Below the pieces are notes generated by a model that was not told the DNA's origin, did no database searches, and was given only the letters and a program-made list of their open reading frames with translations. A program made the translations under genes and the position numbers. A DNA stretch of 64,000 nt from Fremontodendron californicum (taxonomy: Eukaryota > Streptophyta > Magnoliopsida > Malvales > Malvaceae): contig JAULJL010000029.1 in assembly GCA_030761205.1 (NCBI GenBank), positions 2,859,501-2,923,500 on the forward strand, written 5' to 3'. This document shows positions 12,805-22,001 of the stretch, piece by piece (the stretch's first letter is position 1; each line of letters begins with the position of its first letter).

Positions 12805-13731
12805 CTACCAATCAGTATCGTTGGATCCAACCACTTGGCATCTATAAGAGTTTGCATTTTTTTTTAATGCCATACAGTCTTCAATGCTATGGCCAACAAT
12901 TCCACAGTGATAATCACATATTGCATTTGGATTATACCACCTTGGATATGGTGGTAACAGGGATTTCAATGGGACATAGGCAACCATGTGATTTTGGATC
13001 AGTATAGGGAGAAGCTCTCGGTAGCTGATTGGAAGGGGATCAAAAGGCCTTTGGGTCTTATCCTGGGGTCGTTTCTTAGTCACACATGGCCTAGGAGTTG
13101 GGGCACTTGGTGGTGGCACTAAGGTTCGAACCAGAGTGTTTACATAGGGAGATGGAGGAACAACATGGTAAGGGTATGGATTTGGACACGGAGTCTTTGG
13201 AGGTTGTACATAGCTTGAGGTTCCTATCCCAGATGCTAAATAAGGTGATTGATGAAGGAAGCAATATGAACTGGCATTTGTTGGTAATGGAGTGGGATTC
13301 AGGAATCCCGTAGTGGTCATCCCAATGGACGATTGGACCATGGTGGGGTGGGGATACTGGTTTGGACCTATAACTGTTTGCAAGTATGGTACAGGATCCG
13401 AGGTTTCTATCCTTGGTATCAGGCTCTCAGGTTTAATCATTTTCACGATTTTGTCCACAATTTCATCAGGATTGCAACCTTTGTGGCATTGACAAGTGTA
13501 GGATCCAGCAAAGATTGTATGTTCTAGACCTGAAGGTTTTGGTTGATCTGAAGACAATACAGAGCCCTGAGAAAGTTCCTTTTTATTCATACCCATATCC
13601 TCAACCATTTTTAGCAATTTGGCAAGGTGTTCTTTCATTTCCCAGATTTCATGTCTAAACTCTTCTTTGTTGCGTTCCAAAGCACCCAATCGTTCCTCCA
13701 ATTCATTCCTCATATCTCGAACCCCTTTCAT
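12805..13731 (-). CDS. TatA ORF1: gag-like protein lacking the capsid core
   Basis: A 308-residue frame if started at the Met at 13731 (MKGVRDMRNELEERLGALER); the frame stays open to 13866, but that extra part is low-complexity repeat translation. Residues about 5-50 form a charged coiled coil, then comes a Pro/Ser/Tyr-rich stretch, a basic VTKKRPQDKTQRP, and at the C terminus SYRELLPILIQNHMVAYVPL, YPRWYNPNAICDYHCGIVGH and SIEDCMALKK. This tail is clearly paralogous to the gag tail of the same element (TYSELLPQLIQNHLV..., CGYHSGNQGHSTENC). The capsid core is absent. It lies between PBS and gag, the place of the extra ORF1 described for Ogre elements. Function unknown; RNA binding or gag interaction is inference. 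It has no internal stop. Confidence 0.7.
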   Translation of the reverse strand: MKGVRDMRNELEERLGALERNKEEFRHEIWEMKEHLAKLLKMVEDMGMNKKELSQGSVLSSDQPKPSGLEHTIFAGSYTCQCHKGCNPDEIVDKIVKMIKPESLIPRIETSDPVPYLQTVIGPNQYPHPTMVQSSIGMTTTGFLNPTPLPTNASSYCFLHQSPYLASGIGTSSYVQPPKTPCPNPYPYHVVPPSPYVNTLVRTLVPPPSAPTPRPCVTKKRPQDKTQRPFDPLPISYRELLPILIQNHMVAYVPLKSLLPPYPRWYNPNAICDYHCGIVGHSIEDCMALKKNANSYRCQVVGSNDTDW

Positions 13732-13739
13732 GCAAATGA

Positions 13740-15207
13740 AAAAATACAATTGTGAATGTACATGCTCTATTCCTATGTGCATGAATATACTGATGATTAA
13801 TGCATGAACATATACAGAGAAATTATGATGACTATGTATGCTATGGATGCAATCTAATGCCAACATGATGCATTAAAAAATGAATAAATTGATGCACAGG
13901 TATATACAAATAATGGCTATGCCTGTATTCTACAATGAATGACCATGCATGCTATGATGTCAAAATGATACATGCTAAGAATAAATGAATTAATACAAAG
14001 GTAGGTACAAAGAATGACCATGTAATCACAAATGTATTCTACAATGAATAACCATGCATGTTAGGACTGTGACATGATGTCAAAATGATACAAATAAATT
14101 AACCAATGATTACATGAAATTGGTGGGACCTAAATCTTGATTATTCAAAAATCTCATTATGCAAGATTTGCCTCCAAATTTATGATTTTTTTTTAAACAT
14201 GTTTTTTTTTTTTTTATTTATGAAAAACCACACATATTATTTTCAAAAGAATTTCGGAATAGTGGATCTTACTATGGTACAATATGCAAATGTTCATGTA
14301 ACACTACTGGTTTTATGAAATCATCAAATGAAATTATTATCACCATCCGTTTATTGCAAAAAAAACGAGATCAATAATACAACCAAAAATGTACATGCTT
14401 TATTCACACATGTATGAAATGTGCAAAAATGCTTGAAAAATGATTTTTATTTTTATTAAACAGTTAATGAACATTTGCCCCAACAATATCTACTTATATA
14501 GGTATCATAGTGCCTTTGGGACGGATTATCACACTTATTACGGGCGATGTACGTTCATCTTTGCCCGGTTTACAAAACTTATTTGGAGTGTAAAATAGGT
14601 AACAAAAGGTTTAGAAATGTCCCTCCATGTGTTCTTATTTTCGGTATATCAAACGAAAATTCGGCATAGCTTCGCCTAGGTTTACTATATGAGAGCGAAT
14701 TGGTTCTAAAGGCCCCGAATTGTTCCTCACTGTCGCCGGTGAAGGCTAGTAAGGCATCCCGATAAAAGCGGGTTCAATTCGTTAGAGTCTATTTCCCTAG
14801 CCCATGTGGATTGTTAATCACGAAGGCTTAGTTACTTTGCTCCCACCTAAAAGGACGGAACCCGGGTATAGGATTCATGATATGCAAATGCACGTGTAGT
14901 GTGTGAAGAGGAACACCTTTCACTACCTACTCTATACCCTTATTCTAAATGCCCTAGCAATTTATAAAAAACATTCAAAAATAGTGTAACGCATTAATCA
15001 ACAAGCAATTATAATATACAACCTTAAATAACTAGAGAATAATAATAAAATGCATGCATGCACATGAGTATGAACATATTTAAAAACATTTATTATTTTC
15101 AAAATTCTCCTTAAAAAAAATGTGTGAATTAAAACTAGATACCAATTAAACCAACAAAACCGAGACTTTGATAATACACGACTAATTCTAGGCCTGACTC
15201 TCTAATA
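13740..15207 (-). other. TatA 5' untranslated region
   Basis: Between the PBS and ORF1 I see no gene. 13760-14120 carries the same degenerate repeats as 11930-12500. 14170-14215 is T-rich. 14500-14900 is less AT-rich, unique-looking leader sequence (for example CCCGATAAAAGCGGGTTCAA near 14758). RNA packaging and dimerisation signals would be expected here, but I cannot identify them. Confidence 0.6.
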
Positions 15208-15226
15208 GTCCCCAGTGGAGTCGCCA
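15208..15226 (-). promoter_or_regulatory. TatA primer-binding site
   Basis: Minus-strand TGGCGACTCCACTGGGGAC begins three bases (GCT) after the LTR end. It has the form of the PBS known for Tat/Ogre elements, generally assigned to a tRNA-Arg 3' end; the exact tRNA was not verified here. It fixes the minus orientation of TatA. Confidence 0.85.
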
Positions 15227-15229
15227 AGC

Positions 15230-15463
15230 TGTCGCAACCTAAAAAATAACGAGTCTCATCGCAAGACTTTATTGTTCGTTAAGCGTGACATTTAAAAAAA
15301 ACCGAGGAAAAGTCGACTTAATTCCTCTAGAAAAATGAAGGTTTTGAAAATGACCTTAAAAAAAGACATGGAGTCGCCACCAATCTTTTTTAGCTAGGTG
15401 TGATCGGCTACCTATTAAAACCGGCTTTATAAAACATTTTAAAATTAATTAAAACATTTTTAA
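15230..15463 (-). repeat. TatA 5' LTR, 234-bp remnant
   Basis: Nearly identical to 777-1007 (from TGTCGCAACCTAAAAAATAA to AAAACATTTTTAA). In the intact LTR the next bases are AACCAATTTC; here the sequence switches to copia DNA. More than 5.2 kb of this LTR has been deleted. Confidence 0.92.
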
Positions 15464-15483
15464 TCTTGTCGCTTTATGTGGAT
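15461..15483. other. templated filler at a rearrangement junction
   Basis: The 23 bases at 15461-15483 (TAATCTTGTCGCTTTATGTG plus GAT) are an exact copy of 15529-15551, which is their proper place inside the copia RT frame (coding FVILSLYVDD). Here they lie between the truncated TatA LTR and the copia RT fragment, sharing TAA with the LTR end. A short insertion copied from about 68 bp away is the signature of polymerase-mediated end joining. Confidence 0.8.
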
Positions 15484-16512
15484 ATGAGGACCACTGTGTG
15501 TATGTCAAAAGAACCAAAGACAAGTTTGTAATCTTGTCGCTTTATGTGGATGACATACTGTTGGCTGGAAACAATAAGGAGTATATCATTATACTGAAAA
15601 ATTGGTTGTCCTCAAATTTTGAGATAAAGGACATGGGTGAAGTAGCTTACATTTTTTGAGTGAAAAATCACTAGGGATCGTTTTAATAAATTACTTCTCT
15701 TTCACAAGAGTCGTATATTAAGAAAGTTCTTGAATGATTCAAAATGCAAGACGACAAGCCAATTGATACTCTTATTGCAAAAGGCAAAGGCCTAAGTAAA
15801 AAAAATGTGTCCTAAGACTACACAAGAAAAGAACAAATGGCAAGAGTTCCTTATTAGTTCTATAGGACTTTTTTATGCTATGATGTGCATAAGGTTGGAT
15901 ATCTATTACGCAGTTGGACTCGTAAATCGATATCAATCTATTCCAGGTCAACTCTATTGGAAAGTAGTTAGAAGAATATTAAGGTATCTAAAAGGCACTA
16001 TGGACTATTCGTTATGCTATCAAGGAAGTGATCTGCATCTAATAGGATATATAGACGCCGATTGGGAAGGGGATTTAGATGAAAGGAAATCTACTTCGAA
16101 TATGTTTTCTTACTTAGTAATGGAGTGATCTCCTTGAGTAGTAAGAAATAAACTTGTATAGCATTGTCCAACATGGAAGCTGAATTTATGGCATTTTCAG
16201 CGACGTTGCAAAAAGGTGTTTGGCTTAAGAGACTCTTGAATTATTTGGGATTTAATGAAGATGCATCAAACTCAATGTTGGTGAATTGCGATAGTCATGT
16301 TACAATCGCATTCACGAAAATCTCAAATATCATTAAAGGATCAAACACATAGATACCAAGTATAATTTTGTGATAGATATGGTTGCACATAAGGAAGTCA
16401 ACATGCAATACATATCTACACATAAGATTATTGTAGATCGGTTTACGAAATCGGTTCCTAGAGATGTGTATAATGTATATGTTAGATCTCTAGGATTGTG
16501 TATGATTTAATG
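15484..16512 (+). pseudogene. pol: CopiaB: Ty1/copia RT-RNase H 3' remnant
   Basis: The 3' end of a copia polyprotein. It opens with YEDHCVYVKRTKDK and the RT active-site region LSLYVDDILLAGNN, then the RT-RNase H connection (15805-16128, RRILRYLKGTMDYSLCYQGS, IGYIDADWEGD) and the RNase H tail (16164-16352, SNMEAEFMAFSATLQKGVWL). Several frameshifts and stops break it (near 15660, 16126, 16150 and 16350). Gag, protease and integrase are absent because the left part was deleted at the 15461 junction. Dead copy. Confidence 0.88.
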
Positions 16513-18096
16513 TACTTGCTAAGTTGTTCAAGTTGAACAATTTGTTCTTTCTCATTTACGATTATTGTTGACATAGATTAACACATACTAAAGTTTAGTA
16601 CTTTATTTTAGGGGTGTAAACGAGACACCTGTGCTCGCAAGCTACTCGAGTTCGACTCGAAAAAAATTCGAATTCGATTCGGTCATTATCGAGCCGAGCT
16701 CGAGCTCGAGCAGCTCGAGCTATCGAGCGAGCCGAATTCGAGTATCTTAATATCCGATTCGAGCAGCTCGCGAGCCTAATCGAGCTTTTTCTATTTATAA
16801 TATTTTTATTATTAATTTACTATTTTACCCTTAATATATATATACATACTTAAAAACCCTTAATTCGAGCTCGAGCTCGAGTAAACGAGCCTAATCGAGT
16901 CGAGCTCGAATAGTTCGATTTTATCTCGAGCCGAGCTCAAACTTAAAAAATGATATTCGATCGAGCTCGAACCGAGTTTCGAGCCTCGAGTTTCGAATCG
17001 AGCTCGAGCTCGAGCTTATCAGTATTCGAGCTCGGCTCGGCTCGATTACAGCCCTACTTTATTTCATGAAAGCACACACACGTGTATATATATATATATA
17101 TGTTAAGTACATATATGAGATTAAAGGTATGTCGGACAGATGATTGGCCTTTTCACATGAAATCACCTCTAAGGCTTAGTGTCGGTAGAGATGAGATTAG
17201 TTTTAAGCTTTAAAATTAAGAGTTTTATGAGAGCTTGAGCTTAAAACAAAATCGCCTTGATTGTGATTCAAGATGAGGTCATATAGTAATGAGTTTATGA
17301 CCAAAAGTGAATGGTCCCATAATTCACTTTATTTGTCTATGTATGCCAGGTGGAAGTCCTGTTATTGAATTAATTGAGAAAGTAGAGTTGTGCACTCAAG
17401 TTAGATACTGAGTGTATCTAAGCTATCACCTGTACAGTATTGAAATTGTGATAAAGACATACGCTCCAAGGGAAAAGGATAGTAATACCGTAGCATGTGT
17501 TTCATGCCACATGTGCATTATTTGACCAATATGTGTAACAGAAGAATTGAACTCTACTTCTAACTTGTGTGAGACCCATGAGATCAACTAGGGATCTCTA
17601 ATTAGTACCCTTATGACCTTTGACTGTTTCTTAAAGTTTCAGTTCAATTTTAGTTATCTTAAAATGTTGCCAATGGTCATGAATGATTCAATCTAATGGG
17701 ACATATCTAGATAGCAGTTGAATTGGAATGGAGAGATTCAAGGAAAAGGGAAGATCATTTTAGTATCTCATTCAATTGTATTAATTGGTCGACCAATTGT
17801 GTTTTAAATGGTAAACACAATTGTGATTACAAAAGTTTATTATATCACTGATATAATGGAGATCATGGGAAACTTGAAATGTGACTAAATGGATCTGGGG
17901 TGCTGCATACTAACTCTACTTAAACATTTGAGGTGCTATATATACCTAACAGTTGTATAGCAGCCAGCTGTCAAGAATATGAAGTATGCTGGTCGCACGA
18001 CCTATTTTCTTGTATGAATTTTTTAGAGAGAAGAGATATCGATCTCTATTAAAATTGATTATGAGAGTATTGTGCCCATTATGTGTGAGTTGGAGA
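16513..18096 (+). other. CopiaB 3' untranslated region
   Basis: Sequence between the end of RNase H and the inferred LTR start at 18097. No gene seen. It contains the hAT MITE (16609-17056), an AC/TA microsatellite at 17079-17101, and a TATA-like CTATATATACC near 17937. A degenerate PPT (AGTTGGAGA, 18088-18096) closes it. Confidence 0.5.
16609..17056. mobile_element. 448-bp hAT MITE rich in CTCGAG
   Basis: Ends TAGGGGTGTAAACGAG (16609-16624) and the complement of CTCGATTACAGCCCTA (17041-17056) form terminal inverted repeats matching at 14 of 16 bases. A perfect 8-bp TSD CTTTATTT lies at 16601-16608 and 17057-17064. Both arms are packed with GAGCTCGAGC/TCGAGC motifs that can fold back, around an AT-rich centre (16790-16860). 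No ORF. The 8-bp TSD and TAGGGGTGTAA ends fit the hAT superfamily. Confidence 0.9.
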
Positions 18097-18282
18097 TGTT
18101 GGAAACAGCGTCCATAAGGGCACACTATTTCAAAGAATTAACTTCCGTTTGGAAGTTAAAAATATTTTAAAATGGAAACTGCCATAAACAGTTAACAAAG
18201 AAAAGAAAAGAATAGGAAGAATATCTTCCTTGCATTTGAGTTTGTCTTTTCATTCAACCGAGAAACAAAAGACTGAGAAAAT
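18097..18282 (+). repeat. CopiaB 3' LTR, left part
   Basis: Starts TGTTGGAAACAGCGTCCATA right after a purine-rich AGTTGGAGA, the usual PPT-LTR arrangement of plant copia elements. It is interrupted at 18283 by AthC; the sequence resumes at 30682 after the AAAAT duplication. Total LTR length would be about 0.47 kb. The boundary is inferred because the other LTR is missing. Confidence 0.6.
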
Positions 18283-19955
18283 TGATAAGTGCTTAATTTC
18301 ATACATTTTCCTATTTAATTTCCTTATACTTTGTGCTTTGATTCTTACTTCCTTGACATTTTACTAGGTTTTATGCTTTGTAGGTATTTTGGAGGATATG
18401 AAGTCAAAACATGTCAATTAGGATTTTAAAGAGCTTACAAAATCACAATCACATGATGGAAAAAGAGTTGGGAGTCAAAAAGATCAAATTCTTGGTGCAA
18501 AGCAAGAAGACAGATTTGACCTCCGGAGCTTGTTGCTAAGAAAACATGATGTTAGACTCTTTATTCGAAGAAACTTCCTTCTTGACTTTTTAAGATCACT
18601 TGATTACGTTTCCAACGGTTGGTCATGGGCCAAAATCAGATAAGAAATGGTCATCCAAATCGGCATTGGAATATCTCCCTAAAAACCCTAGTGGCAGAAA
18701 AAACCCTAGCCGTAAATCACATCCTTTTCTTAATACCCTAGCTGACATTTATGTTTATCCTTGTTAAAGAAGGATTAGTGACTGTCAACTTGCATTAAGT
18801 TTGAACATGAGATTGATTGAGTGTAAACACTTAACCACTACTTTAAAAAGTGAAAATCATGAGAGTATCCCATGTGAGAAGTTGAGATTAAGTTTGAACA
18901 TGCACTATTTTGATTGAGATATGTTATGTTAACTTAACTCAAACCCTTTACTATCAAGCATGATTCTTTGTGAAACTCTTTAAGCTATTGATTAGTTTAT
19001 AAGACATGTTCAATGATTATCTATAGGTTGTATTGAAAGTGAACTATATTTGGTTTTCTTACCTTGTGTCTATTTGATTTTGCTCGAGGACTAGCAAAAG
19101 ATTAAGTGTGGGGGAATTTGATAAGTGCTTAATTTCATACATTTTCCTATTTAATTTCCTTATACTTTGTGCTTTGATTCTTACTTCCTTGACATTTTAC
19201 TAGGTTTTTATGCTTTGTAGGTATTTTGGAGGAGATGAAGTCAAAACATGTCAATTAGGATTTGAAAGAGCTTACAAAATCACAATCACAAGATGGCAAA
19301 AGAGTTGGGAGTCAAAAAGATCAAATTCTTGGTGCAAAGCAAGAAGACAGATTTGACCTCCGGAGCTTGTTGCTAAGAAAACATGATGTTAGACTCTTTA
19401 TTCGAAGAAACTTCCTTCTTGACTTTTTAAGATCACTTGATTACGTTTCCAACGGTTGGTCATGGGCCAAAATCAGATAAGAAATGGTCATCCAAATCGG
19501 CATTGGAATATCTCCCTAAAAACCCTAGTGGCAGAAAAAACCCTAGCCGTAAATCACATCCTTTTCTTAATACCCTAGCTGACATTTATGTTTATCCTTG
19601 TTAAAGAAGGATTAGTGACTGTCAACTTGCATTAAGTTTGAACATGAGATTGATTGAGTGTAAACACTTAACCACTACTTTAAAAAGTGAAAATCATGAG
19701 AGTATCCCATGTGAGAAGTTGAGATTAAGTTTGAACATGCACTATTTTGATTGAGATATGTTATGTTAACTTAACTCAAACCCTTTACTATCAAGCATGA
19801 TTCTTTGTGAAACTCTTTAAGCTATTGATTAGTTTGTAAGACATGTTCAATGATTATCTATAGGTTGTATTGAAAGTGAACTATATTTGGTTTTCTTACC
19901 TTGTGTCTATTTGATTTTGCTCGAGGACTAGCAAAAGATTAAGTGTGGGGGAATT
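18283..19955 (+). repeat. two tandem LTR/3' UTR composite units
   Basis: Unit 1 (18283-19118) and unit 2 (19119-19955) each consist of about 516 bp of LTR start (TGATAAGTGCTTAATTTCAT...), a short piece matching 28623-28638, and about 313 bp equivalent to 28542-28854 (the region ending in the PPT). Both units have the same breakpoints. Their LTR part differs from the element's two real LTRs in the same way, for example TTGATTACGTTTCCAACGG in the units against TTGATTAACTTTCCAAAGG in the LTRs. The frame at 19262-19480 is LTR sequence, not a gene. Confidence 0.88.
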
Positions 19956-21778
19956 TGATAAGTGCTTAATTTCATACATTTTCCTATTTAATTTCCTTAT
20001 ACTTTGTGCTTTGATTCTTACTTCCTTGACATTTTACTAGGTTTTTATGCTTTGTAGGTATTTTGGAGGAGATGAAGTCAAAACATGTCAATTAGGATTT
20101 GAAAGAGCTTACAAAATCACAATCACAAGATGGAAAAAGAGTTGGGAGTCAAAAAGATCAAATTCTTGGTGCAAAGCAAGAAGACAGATTTGACCTCCGG
20201 AGCTTGTTGCTAAGAAAACATAATGTTAGACTCTTTACTCGAAGAAACTTCCTTCTTGACTTTTGAAGATCACTTGATTAACTTTCCAAAGGTTGGTCAT
20301 GGGCCGAAATCAGATAAGAAATGGTCATCCAAATAGGCATCGAAATATCTCCCTAAAGACCCTAGTGGCAGAAAAAACCCTAGCCGTAAATCACATCCTT
20401 TTCTTAATACCCTAGCTGACATTTATGTTTATCCTTGTTAAAGAAGGATTAGTGACTGTCAAGTTGCATTAATTGCATTAATTTCAAGTATCTTTCTTTA
20501 AAGCTAATCCTAATCAAAGTAGGAGAATTAAATCAGCCAAGACCTTCCTTCCTTACACTTACTTTGGCTGCAAGTTTGTAATCTCTCTTCATTAAAGAGT
20601 GCTTTGACTAAAACTTTCCTACTTTATTCAAACTTGGCTGCCAAGGCTTATATCTTTCCTTAAAACATAAAAGTCAACCACTTTTCCTTAACTTTAGCCA
20701 CAAGTCAACATTTATTGAAGGGAGAGAGCTGAAATTCACTTGTTTGATGCCCTAGCTATTGCCTATAAATAGAGATCAAGGGGGCAAACGAAATTGACAC
20801 TTCTCCAAGCATCAAAGTACTGATTTCTTCTTTGTTTTAGAGTTTTTGAGAGAACAAGAGGCTGAATAATTAATATTCTTCTTCTTCTTCTTCTTCTTCT
20901 TTCTTTCTTTTATTTTCTTCTTAGATTCTATTTAATTTTATGTTTATGTTTACAATGCCCATGCTAGGCTAAACTTTTATTTGGTTAAGGGTGATTTCAA
21001 AGCCCTAGACTTGTTATGTAATTAATTTTCAGAATCTATCTATCATTGTTTTCTACAAAGTTGCTTATGTTCTTCTATTAAAATTGTTCATGATGATGTT
21101 TTGATTTGTTTACGTGGCCAACTAGATAAATCTTGATAATTGTCTAATGCTAGTTTAGGAGTCTTGATCCGTGTAATTGTCTTGATTTCCTATTCATAAG
21201 TGGCAATTTCTGATTAATGATTATGGTCAAGTTTTCAATAATTGCAAAGTGAAACATAACCTAAGTTGAACAATCTGAGCTTATGTGTTTGTTGCTTAGA
21301 TCAACCTATCTTTCTCATCATAAAGCTGCTATTAAATTGAACTTTATAGAGCTTATTCTAGGTTGTTTGATAGTTAGAGATTAAATAGAGAGCTTGTTCT
21401 ATTTAACGACAAACTAAGGAAAGATTGGGGTAACAGAGCTTGTTGTTATCTACGGTTGTTAACTTTGATAGCGAATTAATGTTGATAGATATGAAATTGA
21501 TTCTTAATGATGTCTAGTGGTGGAGAATGAAACCTTAACCATATTTCTCATATTTGATTCTTCCTAATTACTTGTTTTCTCATTCTTATTGTTAACTTTA
21601 ATTTAAATCTGATTTCAAAATCCCCTTTAGTTTTGTTTACTTGTTTTTAAGTTATAAACTATTAACTTATAAACTAAAACCCAATCCCTGAGGACTCGAC
21701 CCTTGCTAATCACTATACTCTACAATTGATTTTTTTTAAGTGCAAGGTTAAATAAGATACACTCTTTTGGGTGCATCA
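19956..21778 (+). repeat. AthC 5' LTR, 1823 bp
   Basis: From TGATAAGTGCTTAATTTCAT to TTTTGGGTGCATCA, matching the 3' LTR at 28855-30676 with about 15 differences by eye. Contains a TATA box (20764) and a CTT microsatellite (20877-20905). Its 3' part (about 20850-21778) is very similar to the ElementE LTR, the 5' part is not. Confidence 0.93.
20764..20771 (+). promoter_or_regulatory. TATA box of the AthC LTR
   Basis: TATAAATA in CTATTGCCTATAAATAGAGA, a strong plant TATA box roughly 0.8 kb into the LTR. It is repeated in the 3' LTR at 29663-29670. Transcription would start about 30 bp downstream (inference). Confidence 0.7.
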
Positions 21779-21784
21779 AGTTTT

Positions 21785-21802
21785 TGGCGCCGTTGCCGGG
21801 GA
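21785..21802 (+). promoter_or_regulatory. AthC primer-binding site (tRNA-Asp)
   Basis: TGGCGCCGTTGCCGGGGA lies six bases after the LTR end and is the full complement of the 3' end of plant tRNA-Asp including CCA, the usual Athila primer. The same site occurs in ElementE (39758-39775) and AthG (58339-58356, minus). Confidence 0.9.
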
Positions 21803-22001
21803 TTGCTTTCTTTAGTTTATTAGTTTATTGGTTTATTCTTATTTTTGTTCTAATTATTTACTTTTTTATTTTTTTTCTTATTAGTGAATGTTCCAAGCTC
21901 CCGAAGAAGACTTAAGACTTAGGAGAATTCGGAAATTTATAACTTCTCACCAACAACCAATCGAGGAGTTGATCCAAAACTTCCAAGAGGAGCAATGAGA
22001 G

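Larger units (their letters stand above)
777..15463 (-). mobile_element. TatA: pol-less Tat/Ogre-type LTR retrotransposon, truncated
   Basis: Read on the minus strand, the order is truncated 5' LTR (15230-15463), PBS (15208-15226), 5' UTR, gag-like ORF1 (12805-13731), gag (10377-11863), long repeat-rich 3' UTR, PPT (6233-6245) and full 3' LTR (777-6232). The very long LTR starting TGTAGACACC, the AAAGAGGGGCAGC PPT, the TGGCGACTCCACTGGGGAC PBS and gag sequence place it in the Tat/Ogre lineage of Ty3/gypsy. I find no protease, RT, RNase H or integrase motif between gag and the PPT, so it is a deletion derivative or non-autonomous family. The 5' LTR is cut at 15463 by a rearrangement. Confidence 0.88.

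Noticed and set aside
19262..19480. 72-codon ORF in the tandem units
   Set aside because: Part of repeated LTR U3 sequence, broken in the other copies.
21785..21802. tRNA-Asp gene end
   Set aside because: Only the 18-nt complement of the tRNA 3' end is present, next to an LTR; it is a primer-binding site.
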